A stretch of DNA of 64,000 bases from Candidatus Phosphoribacter baldrii (GTDB lineage: Bacteria > Actinomycetota > Actinomycetes > Actinomycetales > Dermatophilaceae): positions 372,001-436,000 of the forward strand of contig JADIZV010000001.1 of the NCBI GenBank assembly GCA_016704565.1, read 5' to 3'. Each line of letters starts with the position of its first letter. Positions within the stretch are counted from its first letter, which is position 1. This document shows, piece after piece, positions 41,727-50,997 of the stretch. The notes below the pieces were generated by a model. That model was not told the DNA's origin. It saw nothing but the letters and a program-made list of their open reading frames with translations, and did no database searches. The position numbers and the translations under genes are program-made.

Positions 41727-42637
41727 CCAACACCCAGGACGCGTCGGGGGTGGCCGGTTCGCCGGCCGCCCCCGCAGCAGGGGCCTCGCCCGCGGCCGGT
41801 GTCTCGGCCGGGGCGGGATCTGCCACCGCCACTGCCACGGCATCGGCCGACCTGTTGACGCTCAACAACATTGAGGTCATCTACGACGACGTCATCCTCG
41901 TGTTGCGCGGACAGTCGTTGTCGGTGCCGCAAGGAAAGATCGTCGCGCTGCTGGGCTCCAACGGCGCCGGCAAGTCGACGACCCTCAAGGCGATCTCCGG
42001 TCTGCTGCCCACCGAGCACGGCGAAGTCACCGACGGGTCGATCATCTTCGACGGCCAGAACATCACCCACCTCGACGCTGCCGCCCGGGTGAAGATGGGC
42101 CTGGCGTTGTGCATGGAGGGACGCCACGTCTTCGAGCACCTCACCGTCGAGGAAAACCTCCGCGCGGGAGCCTACTTCCGCGGTGGCGGCGAGCCGGGCG
42201 ACCTCGAGCAGGTCTACCACCTGCTCCCCAAGCTTGGTGACATGACCGCCCGGATCGCCGGCTACCTGTCCGGCGGCGAGCAGCAGATGCTCGCGATTGG
42301 TCGCGCCCTCATGGCCAAGCCCCGGCTGCTCATGCTCGACGAGCCGTCGCTCGGCCTGGCCCCACTGCTGGTCAAGGACATCTTCGCCTTCATCAAGCGG
42401 ATCAATGACGAGCTGGGGTTGACGGTCCTGGTCATCGAGCAGAACGCCCGACGCGCCCTTGAGGTCGCCGACCACGGCTACATCATGGAGCAGGGTCGGA
42501 TCGTGCTTGAGGGGTCGGCTCAGGAGCTTCGGGAGAACCCTGATGTTAAGGAGTTCTACCTCGGCCTGGGCGACTCGGGCAGCCGCAAGAGCTTCCGCGA
42601 CGTGAAGCACTACAAGCGCCGCAAGCGCTGGCTCTGA
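41723..42637 (+). CDS. LIV-type ABC importer ATPase (LivF-like)
   Basis: 304 residues. An unusual 43-residue Ala/Ser/Gly-rich N-terminal extension precedes the normal LivF domain: Walker A GSNGAGKST near 79, signature YLSGGEQQMLAIGRAL near 185, Walker B LLMLDEPSLGLAP near 207. The extension is low complexity and probably disordered; a shorter internal start is not obvious because no ATG/GTG lies at the expected position. Second ATPase of the importer; GTG overlaps the binding-protein stop. Confidence 0.94.
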   Translation: MTNTQDASGVAGSPAAPAAGASPAAGVSAGAGSATATATASADLLTLNNIEVIYDDVILVLRGQSLSVPQGKIVALLGSNGAGKSTTLKAISGLLPTEHGEVTDGSIIFDGQNITHLDAAARVKMGLALCMEGRHVFEHLTVEENLRAGAYFRGGGEPGDLEQVYHLLPKLGDMTARIAGYLSGGEQQMLAIGRALMAKPRLLMLDEPSLGLAPLLVKDIFAFIKRINDELGLTVLVIEQNARRALEVADHGYIMEQGRIVLEGSAQELRENPDVKEFYLGLGDSGSRKSFRDVKHYKRRKRWL

Positions 42638-42676
42638 CCGCCGCTCGCTCGCATCACCGGAAAGGACGCGCTTCGC

Positions 42677-43891
42677 ATGACTGGGTCACTGGACGCTGCC
42701 GTCAAGGGGTATGCCGCCGGGCTGGCCGACCGGGTGGCCGCCGCGGTCGCTGCGGGCCGGGCTCTCGTTCCCACCTTGGCCGAGCGCCTGGCCGCGAACG
42801 GGCTGACCACCGACGAGAGCCTGCGTGACGGATTGGCGACCCTGCCGATCCTGTCCAAGGACGACGTCTTGGCCCTGCAACAGGCCGACCCACCCTTCGG
42901 CGGTGCGCTGTCCCCGTCCGCCCACGTCCGGCGGGTGTTCCAGTCCCCGGGGCCCATCTACGAGCCTCAGCTCGACGGCGCCGACCCGTGGCGGTGGGGC
43001 CCGTCTCTGCAGGCTGCGGGCATGGGGGCCGAGGATCTGGTCCTCAACTGCTTTGGCTATCACCTGTCCCCCGCCGGCGCGATGTTCGAAGAGGCCGCGC
43101 TGGCGTTGGGGGCACGAGTCCTCCCAGGTGGTATCGGCAACCAGGACCTGCAGGCGAGGGCGGTCGCGGACCTGGGTGTCACGGCATACACGGGGCTGCC
43201 GAGCTATCTCAAAGCGATCCTGGACCGTTACGACGAACTGGGTCTTCCCCGCGAGCGTTGGCGTCTGCACCGCGCGCTGGTGACGGCAGAGCCGCTGCCC
43301 GATTCGTTGCGGGCGCTGTTGCTCGAGCGGGTGCCGACGGTGCTCATGGCCTATGGGACGGCCGAGACGGGGCTCATCGGCTACGAGACCGAGCCGGGTG
43401 GTGGCTTGGTGCCCGCGCCTGGGGTCCTCGTCCAGATCTGCGACCTCGACACGGGGGCGCCGATCACCGAAGGTGAGGGCCAGGTGGTCGTGACGTTGCT
43501 GCGTCCGGACTACCCGATGGTGCGGTTCGGCACCGGTGATCTGTCAGCTTGGCGGCTTGGCCCCGATGGCAGCCCGCGACTGGTGGGAGTGCTCGGGCGC
43601 TCAGGGGCGGCGGTCAAAGTCCGCGGCATGTTCCTGCATCCACGACAAGCGGCAGCGGTGCTGGCTGGTGTCGCCGACGTGCAGCAGTGGCGGTTCGTCA
43701 TCGACCGCGTCGATCACCGCGACGAGTTGGGTTGCGAGGTTGTCGTCCGGCCCGGCGTGGACGCTTCCGCAGTGGTCGCCGACGTCACCGAACGGGTCCG
43801 GTCGGGCTTGCGCTTCTCCTGCGCCGTGTCGGCCGTCGAGTCGTTGCCCGACGACGCCGCCCCGATCACCGATCGGCGGGACTGGGCCTAG
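42677..43891 (+). CDS. Phenylacetate-CoA-ligase-like AMP-binding protein
   Basis: 404 residues, related to PaaK-type CoA ligases (LPILSKDDV, VFQSPGPIYEP, AYGTAETGLIGYE, GTGDLSAW, RSGAAVKVRGMFLHP). The canonical SSGTTG loop is replaced by FQSPGPIYEPQ, which I recall as a conserved variant of a ligase subgroup found next to LIV-type importers. It would activate a carboxylic acid, perhaps aromatic. Last gene of the importer operon, 39 bases after LivF, ended by a hairpin at 43953. Confidence 0.88.
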   Translation: MTGSLDAAVKGYAAGLADRVAAAVAAGRALVPTLAERLAANGLTTDESLRDGLATLPILSKDDVLALQQADPPFGGALSPSAHVRRVFQSPGPIYEPQLDGADPWRWGPSLQAAGMGAEDLVLNCFGYHLSPAGAMFEEAALALGARVLPGGIGNQDLQARAVADLGVTAYTGLPSYLKAILDRYDELGLPRERWRLHRALVTAEPLPDSLRALLLERVPTVLMAYGTAETGLIGYETEPGGGLVPAPGVLVQICDLDTGAPITEGEGQVVVTLLRPDYPMVRFGTGDLSAWRLGPDGSPRLVGVLGRSGAAVKVRGMFLHPRQAAAVLAGVADVQQWRFVIDRVDHRDELGCEVVVRPGVDASAVVADVTERVRSGLRFSCAVSAVESLPDDAAPITDRRDWA

Positions 43892-43952
43892 GAGGCGTCC
43901 CCCACCGAGTCGGCTCGACGTGACTTGGCTCGGCTCGGCTCGTGGCCCCGGC

Positions 43953-43983
43953 CCGGGCACCTCGCACTCACTGAGGTGCCCGG
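43953..43983. terminator. Hairpin terminator of the importer operon
   Basis: Perfect 11-bp stem CCGGGCACCTC / GAGGTGCCCGG with a 9-base loop, between the convergent ligase stop (43891) and the sunset-domain gene stop (44006). Confidence 0.65.
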
Positions 43984-44005
43984 ACGGCATACGGGCTGCT
44001 CGGGG

Positions 44006-45844
44006 TCAGTCCTGGCTGAAGCCGAACCGGCGTGCGGTCTCGGCGTCAACGAACCAGACATCGGCCTGCATCTGGTCGTACCACCCGTCTGCGGGTTCCT
44101 GGAACTTCATCCACTGCCGGTTAGCCTTGACCGGATGCCCCAGCGGCATCGCCCCATCCCAGACGGGCGCGGCCGACCCCCAGCCATAGCCGCCGTCGAC
44201 AACCTCGTCGTATTCCGACACCCAGCGGCGTCGCGATTGTGCCGCCCGCGTCGCTGAACTCTCCCCCGCCCCAGTTCCGAGTTCCGGCTCAGCGAGTTCC
44301 GGCTCAGGTGCGTCGTCGCTCACCTCGTCGTCGCTCGCCTCGTCGTCGCTCGCCTCGTCGTCGCTCGCCTCGTCATCGACTCGCCGCGTCGCCGCGTATG
44401 CCGCTGCTCCACCACCCGCGATAGCCGCTCCGGCCGTCAACGCCTCACCCAGACCAACCGACGATTCCTCGACCGGCTCGCCCGCAGCAAGAGCGTCACG
44501 ATCAGCCGTCATGGCGTCCAACGCCGCCTGGAATCGTGCTTCGGCATCGTCTACCACAGGCGCCCCGGCGAGAGCCGCCTCATCAGCTTCCAAGGTCGCG
44601 GCCGCTTCCTCGTGGCTCGCGGCCACGGCAGCCGCGTCGGCGGGCTCGGCAGCCGACTCTACGACCGTGTCCGCCGACGTCTCGACCAGCGGTATCGCCG
44701 CTCCCGAGAGTTCCGCGGCCTCGGCTTCGGCCTCGTCGTATGCCGCTTCTGCAGCGTCAGTCTCGGGCGAGCCGGCCAACGCCGCCTCATCGCCCTCCAA
44801 GAGCGCCTCGGGCTCGGGCTGCGCCTCGACAGCCTCAGCCTCAGGCTCCACGGCCTGGACAGCCTCAGCCTCAGGCTCCACGGCCTGGACTACCTCAGCC
44901 TCAGGCTCCTCGGCCTGGACGACCTCAGCCTCAGGCTCCTCGGCCTGGACGACCTCAGCCTCAGGCTCCACGGCCTGGACGACCTCGGCCTCAGGCTCCT
45001 GCGCCTGGACAACCTCAGCCTCAGGCTCCACGGCCTGAACAGCCTCACCTTCAGGCTCCGCCTCAAGAGCGCCGCCCTCGCTCTCGATGCGAGCCCTGGC
45101 TGCGGCAGCAGCCGCATCGGCAGGCGACGGCCGCACCGGGCCCTCAGACGGCGTCCACACATCCATCGACTCGCCCGCGGTTGGGGCGGCCGGGGCCTCG
45201 CCAACCGGCTCGGCCGCAGAGCCAAGGTCCGCTTCGCCGTCGGACTCGACCATCACGGGAAGGGCGGGCGGTTCTTCCACAGCCGGCTCGTGGGCTGAGT
45301 CGTCTTGGTCCGGGGCGCCGGAGGCCGACGTTCCCCACAGGTCATCGAACGCCTCCGCTGATCCTGATTCCCCCTGCGGCACCTCGCCCGGGTCGACGAC
45401 CTCGCCAACGGCTCCGGCATCCAGGATGACCTCTTCGCTGTCATCGTGCAGTTCGGTGACAGGCAACTGCGCCTCCTGTCCCGGGACGGCCTCGGGGACT
45501 GCGGGCTCCTCGGTGACTGGCGGCCGGGCAAACACCGAACCGGCAACGCCAGCAGCGCCAGCGGCCGTGGCGGCCGCACCAGACCACCCTGACGGCTCCA
45601 TCGTCGCAGCGGGCACCTCCGGTGACGGTGCGGCATAGGGGGCGGGTGCGGCATACGGAGAAGGCGGCGTGACCGACCCGGGTGGTGCGGGCCACCCGGC
45701 CGCGGTGAGATCCGCCCGGGCCTGCTGCTCGTCGACGCGCAGGTTTGCCCGCCCAGTGCGGCGACGCAGCGCCCACAACACGAGCAGCGCGATGAGCACG
45801 GCGAAGAGCGCGAGCACAACCCACACGACGGTTGCCAGTTTCAT
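44006..45844 (-). CDS. Repeat-rich acidic membrane protein with C-terminal sunset domain
   Basis: 612 residues from ATG 45844. N-terminal TM helix (VVWVVLALFAVLIALLVLW, about 7-25), then a very long acidic low-complexity region. It contains eight 10-residue repeats of the type EPEAEVVQAV (about 259-338) and a DDEAS repeat run (about 490-511). The C-terminal 50 residues (GHPVKANRQWMKF, ADVWFVDAETARRFGF) match the sunset domain known from the actinobacterial channel-accessory protein ArfC. Topology and partner are unknown; the acidic arm could hold the domain away from the membrane. Its composition is far from that of its neighbours because of the DNA-level tandem repeats. Confidence 0.85.
   Translation of the reverse strand: MKLATVVWVVLALFAVLIALLVLWALRRRTGRANLRVDEQQARADLTAAGWPAPPGSVTPPSPYAAPAPYAAPSPEVPAATMEPSGWSGAAATAAGAAGVAGSVFARPPVTEEPAVPEAVPGQEAQLPVTELHDDSEEVILDAGAVGEVVDPGEVPQGESGSAEAFDDLWGTSASGAPDQDDSAHEPAVEEPPALPVMVESDGEADLGSAAEPVGEAPAAPTAGESMDVWTPSEGPVRPSPADAAAAAARARIESEGGALEAEPEGEAVQAVEPEAEVVQAQEPEAEVVQAVEPEAEVVQAEEPEAEVVQAEEPEAEVVQAVEPEAEAVQAVEPEAEAVEAQPEPEALLEGDEAALAGSPETDAAEAAYDEAEAEAAELSGAAIPLVETSADTVVESAAEPADAAAVAASHEEAAATLEADEAALAGAPVVDDAEARFQAALDAMTADRDALAAGEPVEESSVGLGEALTAGAAIAGGGAAAYAATRRVDDEASDDEASDDEASDDEVSDDAPEPELAEPELGTGAGESSATRAAQSRRRWVSEYDEVVDGGYGWGSAAPVWDGAMPLGHPVKANRQWMKFQEPADGWYDQMQADVWFVDAETARRFGFSQD
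44829..45068 (-). repeat. Eight tandem 30-bp repeats inside the sunset-domain gene
   Basis: Units start at 44829, 44859, 44889, 44919, 44949, 44979, 45009 and 45039; each contains CCTCAGGCTCC and differs by few bases. They encode the EPEAEVVQA decapeptide. A second tandem run (15-bp units, DDEAS) lies at about 44311-44375 in the same gene. Confidence 0.9.
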
Positions 45845-46019
45845 GGTTCCACCTTTGGTGTCAGGAGTGGGACGCGCCGGGCGAACCCCCACGCGGAAAC
45901 ATACCGGTCAGCTCCTGCGATGTCGCAGCGGATACGTCAAGCGCAACGACCACGGGCCGGGCGCGGGCTCGCCCGTTCCCGACCCGAATCGTCACCAATC
46001 AGTATGCCGCCTGCCGGCC

Positions 46020-47648
46020 TCAGTGGCTGAGCAGGCCCAGGCGAGCTGCCGACTGTTCGCGCATCTCGACCTTGCGGACCTTTCCGGTGACCGTCATGGG
46101 GAAATCGTCGACGATCTCGACGTAGCGCGGGATCTTGTAGTGGGCCAACTTCCCGGTGGCGAACTCTCGGATCGAGGCGGCCGTCACGGGTGTCGTGCCC
46201 GGCTTCATCCGGACCCAAGCGCACAGCTCCTCGCCGTACTTCTGGTCCGGAACCCCGATCACCTGGGCGTCGAGGATGTCCGGGTGGGTGTAGAGGAACT
46301 CCTCGATCTCTCGCGGATAGATGTTCTCACCACCGCGAATGACCATGTCCTTGATCCGGCCGGTGATCTGGACGTAGCCGTCCTCATCCATGACGGCCAG
46401 GTCACCCGTGTGCATCCAGCCGTCGACGACCGACTCGGCCGTCTTGTCGGCCTGGTTCCAATAGCCGAGCATCACCGAATAGCCCTTGGTGACGAACTCG
46501 CCCGACTGACCTCGCTCGACGAACGTCCCGTCGCTGGGGTCGATGATCCCGATCTCCAGGTGCGGCATACAGCGGCCGACCGTCCCCACCTTGCGGTCGA
46601 ACGAGTCGTCGGTGCGAGTCTGGGTCGAGACCGGGGAGGTCTCAGTCATGCCGTAGCAGATGGTCATCTCGTTGATCCCGGCCGCGATGACCTTCTTCAT
46701 CAGCTCGGCGGGGCACGGCGCGCCGGCCATGATGCCGGTCCGGACCGTCGCCAAGTCGCTCTCCTGAGCGGAACCGTCCTCGATGAGCGCCCACTCGGCG
46801 ACGAACATCGTCGGCACGCCATACAGGCTCGTGCACTTCTCGTCACGGACCGCGGCGAGTGTCAACGCCGGGTCGAAACCGGGCGCCGGGATGACCATGC
46901 ACGCCCCATGCGAGGTCGCCGCGAGGTTGCCCATGACCATGCCGAAGCAGTGGTAGAAGGGCACCGGGATGCAGATCCGGTCCTCTTCCGTGTAGCGGCA
47001 GATCTCGCCGACGTGGAACCCGTTGTTGAGGATGTTGACATGGCTGAGCGTCGCGCCCTTGGGGAATCCCGTTGTCCCCGAGGTGTATTGGATGTTGATC
47101 GGGTCCTCGGGCAGCAGCCCGGCCGCGATCGCGTCCACCTGCTCCTGGCTCACCGTGTCAGCCGCGGCCCACAGCTCGTCCCAGGAGTCGCGCCCCAGCA
47201 GGACGACCCGCTCCAAGGTCGGCACCTCGCTGCGGACCTCCTCGATCATCCCTGCGTAGTCGCTGGTCTTGAACGACGGTGCCGCGACGAGCACCTTGAT
47301 CCCCGCCTGGTTGAGGACATACTGCAGCTCGTGCGTCCGATAGGCCGGGTTGATGTTGACCAGGATCGCCCCGATCTTGGCGGTCGCATACTGCACGAGC
47401 GTCCACTCGCCACAGTTGGGCGCCCAGATGCCGACCCGGTCGCCCTTGACGACGCCGATCCCGGCGAACCCGCGGGCGAGTCGGTCGACGTCGGCCGCGA
47501 ACGCGGCATACGTCCACCGTTTGCCAACCGAGCAGTCGACCATTGCCTCACGCTGCGGGAAGCGGGCGACGGTCGCATCGAGATTGGCGGAGATGGTCTG
47601 GTGCAGGAGGGGGAGATCGGTCTCGCCGGTCGTGATCGACAAGGTCAT
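46020..47648 (-). CDS. Fatty-acyl-CoA synthetase (ACSF2/FadD type)
   Basis: 542 residues, complete ANL ligase: P-loop YTSGTTGFPKGATLSH (about 190-205), CYGMTETSPVS (about 320), MHTGDLAVMDEDGYVQITGRIKDMVIRGGENIYP (about 410-445), and the catalytic lysine in MTVTGKVRKVEM near 520. It activates medium- or long-chain fatty acids for beta-oxidation. Unlike the gene at 32853, all catalytic motifs are intact. Monocistronic; ATG 47648 with GGAAGG upstream. The upstream region (47649-47907) shared with the divergent M16 gene carries three octamers. Confidence 0.95.
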   Translation of the reverse strand: MTLSITTGETDLPLLHQTISANLDATVARFPQREAMVDCSVGKRWTYAAFAADVDRLARGFAGIGVVKGDRVGIWAPNCGEWTLVQYATAKIGAILVNINPAYRTHELQYVLNQAGIKVLVAAPSFKTSDYAGMIEEVRSEVPTLERVVLLGRDSWDELWAAADTVSQEQVDAIAAGLLPEDPINIQYTSGTTGFPKGATLSHVNILNNGFHVGEICRYTEEDRICIPVPFYHCFGMVMGNLAATSHGACMVIPAPGFDPALTLAAVRDEKCTSLYGVPTMFVAEWALIEDGSAQESDLATVRTGIMAGAPCPAELMKKVIAAGINEMTICYGMTETSPVSTQTRTDDSFDRKVGTVGRCMPHLEIGIIDPSDGTFVERGQSGEFVTKGYSVMLGYWNQADKTAESVVDGWMHTGDLAVMDEDGYVQITGRIKDMVIRGGENIYPREIEEFLYTHPDILDAQVIGVPDQKYGEELCAWVRMKPGTTPVTAASIREFATGKLAHYKIPRYVEIVDDFPMTVTGKVRKVEMREQSAARLGLLSH

Positions 47649-47720
47649 GGGAGTTGCCTTCCGTGCGTGGTGTCACAGGAAGTCCACCCCCTCGCCCAGC
47701 CCGCGCGCAACCCGTCAATG

Positions 47721-47761
47721 GTCCCGTATGCCGTTCCGCGGCATACGGGACAGGTATGCCG
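47721..47761. repeat. Inverted octamer pair plus third copy in a divergent promoter region
   Basis: Perfect 13-bp inverted repeat GTCCCGTATGCCG / CGGCATACGGGAC with loop TTCCG (47721-47751), then a third copy at 47754-47761. It lies between two genes transcribed away from each other, where no terminator is needed. Confidence 0.8.
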
Positions 47762-47907
47762 CGCGAGACGACCGCGGCGTCCACGGCTTGCCAGGTTCTC
47801 GCCGAGACCACCGGCTCGTCCACCATGCGAGCTCGTGCGATCAAAGCGTTTCCTGGTGGGCTGTCCGTGGAGTAGTTTCATCGACACCATCGCGCGCAGG
47901 GGGATCG

Positions 47908-49581
47908 ATGACGACCGTCGGCCAGACAATGATCGGAGCGGTGCCGACCTTCTGGGTCGAGACCGGCCGGGACACGTTGGCGGCAACGCTGGTGTTCCGG
48001 GCGGGCATGGTCGATGAGACGCTGACAACCCGGGGGTGGATCCATGTGCTGGAGCACCTCGCCCTTCATGATCGGGAGTCCGGCACTCTGCACGTCAACG
48101 GCAGTGTCGGTCTGCTCACCACCCGCTTTGATGTGCACGGTCCGGTCCATGAGGTGGTGGCCGCACTCGCCGGCATCGCCGACTGGCTAGCCAACCCGGT
48201 CCTCGACAGACTCGACCACGAGGCCCGGGTGCTGCGTGCCGAGGCCGACCTCCGCCAGGTCGGCGAGGTCGGAGCGGCGTTGCCGTGGCGTTATGGCGCA
48301 GCAGGACCGGGGTTGGCCGGCTACGGCGAGTTCGGGTTGAACAACGTCGATCCCGACCGGCTGCGCCCACTCCTCGGGCGTCTGTTCACCGCAGGAAATG
48401 CGGCGCTGGTTCTCGACGGGCCTCCGCCGGACGGCTTGACGATGCCGCTGGCCGGCGGCGAGCGGCACCCCCTCCCCACCGCCCACTCGTGCGCCCAAAC
48501 CCTCCCGCTCGGTTACGTCATCCGTTCCGGCATCACCCTGTCGGGCGATCTCCCTCGCACCGATGCGGCCATGCTGGTGCCGATGGTCCTTCGGGAACAC
48601 CTCCATCGAACCCTCCGCGAAGAGGCTGGGGGTGCCTATGCCCCGTGGGCTCATTACGAGGCGGTAGACGCCGACCGCGCCATCGCCTTCGTTGGCTCCG
48701 ATCTCGCGGCACACCTGAGACCGACCGTTGTGTCACAGGTGGTGGAGGATCTGGCGCGCCTCAGTAGCGGCGACGGGCTTGAGGAGTTGCTTAACCATGT
48801 CCGCGCGGGCTATCTCCAAGCGATTCGCGATCCATACAACCTCGTCGGACTCGCCATGGGGAGTGCGGCGGCGAGCCTCCATGGCCGCCCGATATCGTCG
48901 ACCCTGCAAGAACGGATCGACGAGGTCGCGGCGGTCACCGTGACCGAACTCGCGGACCATGTCGCCATGTTCCACTCTTCCTTGCTCTTGGGAGTCGAAG
49001 GAAAGGTGAGCTGGCCGGCCACCATCCCGATGGCCCAGATGCCGACCCGGCCGCTGGAGCGCTCTCGCCGCTTCCGCTTGCGGGCCTACCCCCAAGCGCC
49101 CGAGCGGTTGGTCGTTTCGGAGACGTCCCTACAGCTGGGTCAGGTGGGCACCGAACTCGGCGCTCAAACCGTCGAGTATGCCGCCGTTGCCGCAGTTCTT
49201 GCAGTTCCTGACGGCGGTCGACAGCTCATCGATCGAGACGGGTGGGGACTGACCGTGGAGCCGACGTTCTGGCGAGACGGAGCTCGTGCCGTTCGGGAGC
49301 TCGATGCGCGCCTGCCGCCGGCGGCATACGTCCGCTTGCCGGAACGCACCACCGTGCCGCAACCTGACCTGCCGACTTTGGGCACGCACGTCCTGGGCTA
49401 TCTCACCGTCCCGTGGATCTACCTGCCGGTGTCGCTCGTGGTCGCTCTCCTGATCATCGCCGGATTCGTGGCGATGCGGTTCACCAGCGGTCAACCCGCG
49501 CTCATCATTCTGCTCATCGCGATGACGATCGGTGGGCACCGGTGGGTCGTGAGGGAATACCGCCGTCGACAACGCCAGTGA
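47908..49581 (+). CDS. Membrane-anchored M16 (pitrilysin-like) metallopeptidase
   Basis: 557 residues from ATG 47908 (CAGGGGG upstream). The inverted zinc motif HVLEH at residues 46-50 marks the M16 family, with a candidate third ligand Glu in VLRAEADLR near 112. The second M16 lobe follows (REEAGGAYAPWAHYEAV, which includes the family's substrate-binding Arg/Tyr region). Two C-terminal TM helices (about 492-540) end in a basic tail RREYRRRQRQ-like. No signal peptide, so the peptidase domain probably faces the cytoplasm. Bacterial M16 enzymes degrade small peptides or process peptide precursors; a tail-anchored form is unusual. No obvious peptide substrate gene is adjacent. Confidence 0.85.
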   Translation: MTTVGQTMIGAVPTFWVETGRDTLAATLVFRAGMVDETLTTRGWIHVLEHLALHDRESGTLHVNGSVGLLTTRFDVHGPVHEVVAALAGIADWLANPVLDRLDHEARVLRAEADLRQVGEVGAALPWRYGAAGPGLAGYGEFGLNNVDPDRLRPLLGRLFTAGNAALVLDGPPPDGLTMPLAGGERHPLPTAHSCAQTLPLGYVIRSGITLSGDLPRTDAAMLVPMVLREHLHRTLREEAGGAYAPWAHYEAVDADRAIAFVGSDLAAHLRPTVVSQVVEDLARLSSGDGLEELLNHVRAGYLQAIRDPYNLVGLAMGSAAASLHGRPISSTLQERIDEVAAVTVTELADHVAMFHSSLLLGVEGKVSWPATIPMAQMPTRPLERSRRFRLRAYPQAPERLVVSETSLQLGQVGTELGAQTVEYAAVAAVLAVPDGGRQLIDRDGWGLTVEPTFWRDGARAVRELDARLPPAAYVRLPERTTVPQPDLPTLGTHVLGYLTVPWIYLPVSLVVALLIIAGFVAMRFTSGQPALIILLIAMTIGGHRWVVREYRRRQRQ

Positions 49582-49620
49582 CGTGAACGGCGCACGCGAC
49601 GGGTGAGGCCACCCCTGAGG

Positions 49621-49643
49621 CGGCATACCGGCTAGGTATGCCG
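49621..49643. terminator. Octamer hairpin between convergent genes
   Basis: CGGCATACC-GGCTA-GGTATGCCG, a perfect 9-bp stem made of two inverted octamers. It covers the end of the thrE-like gene and serves the convergent M16 and thrE-like genes. Confidence 0.65.
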
Positions 49644-50990
49644 TGGCCCCCGGCGAGGCGAGTCGGCGCGCCGGGCCGTGCGGTCCCGGATCCGGCGCAA
49701 CTGGCTGACGATGGGGCGGCCGAGGTAGACGCCGAGGCTGGCTCCGGCGGCGATCCCCAGGGCGACGCCCAGGGCGACCCCGAGGGTGGCTTGGCCCGCC
49801 GCGAAACTGCCCGGCGTGTCGTGCGTGCCGACGATCTGGATGAGGCCGTTATAGAGGGACAGCCCGGGCACGAGCGGCAGCAGCGCCGCCGAGATGAGCG
49901 AGAAGCTCGGAATCGTCGTGCGGCGCAGCAACACCGTGCTGACGAAGGCGACCAACCAGGCACCGACGGTGTTGGCCGGAACCTCCCCGAGGCCAACGCC
50001 GATGGCGACGAGATAGCCGATCCACCCCAGCAGCCCCATCAACCCGGCCAGCAGTGCCGGGATCGGCCCGGCGTAGCAATACAGCGCCCACGCCAACGAG
50101 AGCACGAAGGCGCCGACGAGCTGAGCGGGCACCGGCCCCAGGGCGATCGGATCGGGATCGACGTGCGTGCGGATCCCCAGGGCGTTGGTCACCTGCAAAG
50201 CCAGGACGATCCCGACGACGATGCCGGCCGTGCGCATGACGACCTCAAACAGTCGCGCAGTCGCGGTGACATAGAACTGGTCGATCGCGTCCTGGACCGC
50301 GCCGACGACGAGCATCCCCGCGACGAGCATGACGATGCCGCCCACGACGATGAGGGTCGGGTCCAGGTTGGCGAACAGGGGTATGCCGCGTTGCCCGATC
50401 GCGCTCACCGCCGCCGCGACGAGGGTGATCGCGAAGGCCGCGAAGGTCTGTTGGAAGAAGGGCGGCACACCCTCGTCGTCGAGCCAGGCGATGAGCCGGT
50501 CGATGAGGCAGCCGACGACGAAGGTGATGAGGACGATCCGGATCGACGTCGTGAACAACAGGGCGACCCCGGCGCTGACCCCGGCGTTGCCGACCATCGA
50601 CACCCACCAGGGGTAGCGCCGCGGGCTGTCGCGGATCTCGTCGAACGCCGCGACTGCGTCGTCAATCGGCAGGCCCCGGACGATCCGCTCGGTGAGCATC
50701 GACGTCCGCTGGGCCTTGTCGTAGTCGGGGAAACCCGGCTGCACCACCCGCAAGATGGTGAGCGGGGCGGCATACGAAGGCGGGTGGTAGCTGAGGGTCA
50801 CCGACGTCGAGGTGAGGTCGATGTGGACGCCGTTCAGTCCGTAGGCGTGGGTGATCCGCAGCATCCCGCCGACGATGTCGTTGGCCGACATCCCGGCGTC
50901 GAGCATGAGGTCAGCGACGTGCAGGCACAGCAGCGCGACCTTCCGGGCCGTCGCCGGATCCGGTGCCTCGGGTGGCGGGGCGGAGGTCAC
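49632..50990 (-). CDS. Threonine/serine exporter family protein (ThrE-like)
   Basis: 452 residues. An N-terminal soluble DUF1212 part (about 15-130: LCLHVADLMLDAGMSANDIVGGM) is followed by about ten TM helices comprising the DUF1212 and DUF3815 membrane domains. ThrE of Corynebacterium exports threonine and serine by proton antiport. Full length, GTG start 7 bases after the malic-enzyme stop, so cotranscribed with it. The N-terminus may have a hydrolase-like role, as proposed for ThrE. Confidence 0.9.
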   Translation of the reverse strand: MTSAPPPEAPDPATARKVALLCLHVADLMLDAGMSANDIVGGMLRITHAYGLNGVHIDLTSTSVTLSYHPPSYAAPLTILRVVQPGFPDYDKAQRTSMLTERIVRGLPIDDAVAAFDEIRDSPRRYPWWVSMVGNAGVSAGVALLFTTSIRIVLITFVVGCLIDRLIAWLDDEGVPPFFQQTFAAFAITLVAAAVSAIGQRGIPLFANLDPTLIVVGGIVMLVAGMLVVGAVQDAIDQFYVTATARLFEVVMRTAGIVVGIVLALQVTNALGIRTHVDPDPIALGPVPAQLVGAFVLSLAWALYCYAGPIPALLAGLMGLLGWIGYLVAIGVGLGEVPANTVGAWLVAFVSTVLLRRTTIPSFSLISAALLPLVPGLSLYNGLIQIVGTHDTPGSFAAGQATLGVALGVALGIAAGASLGVYLGRPIVSQLRRIRDRTARRADSPRRGPRHT

Positions 50991-50997
50991 CCGGCCT

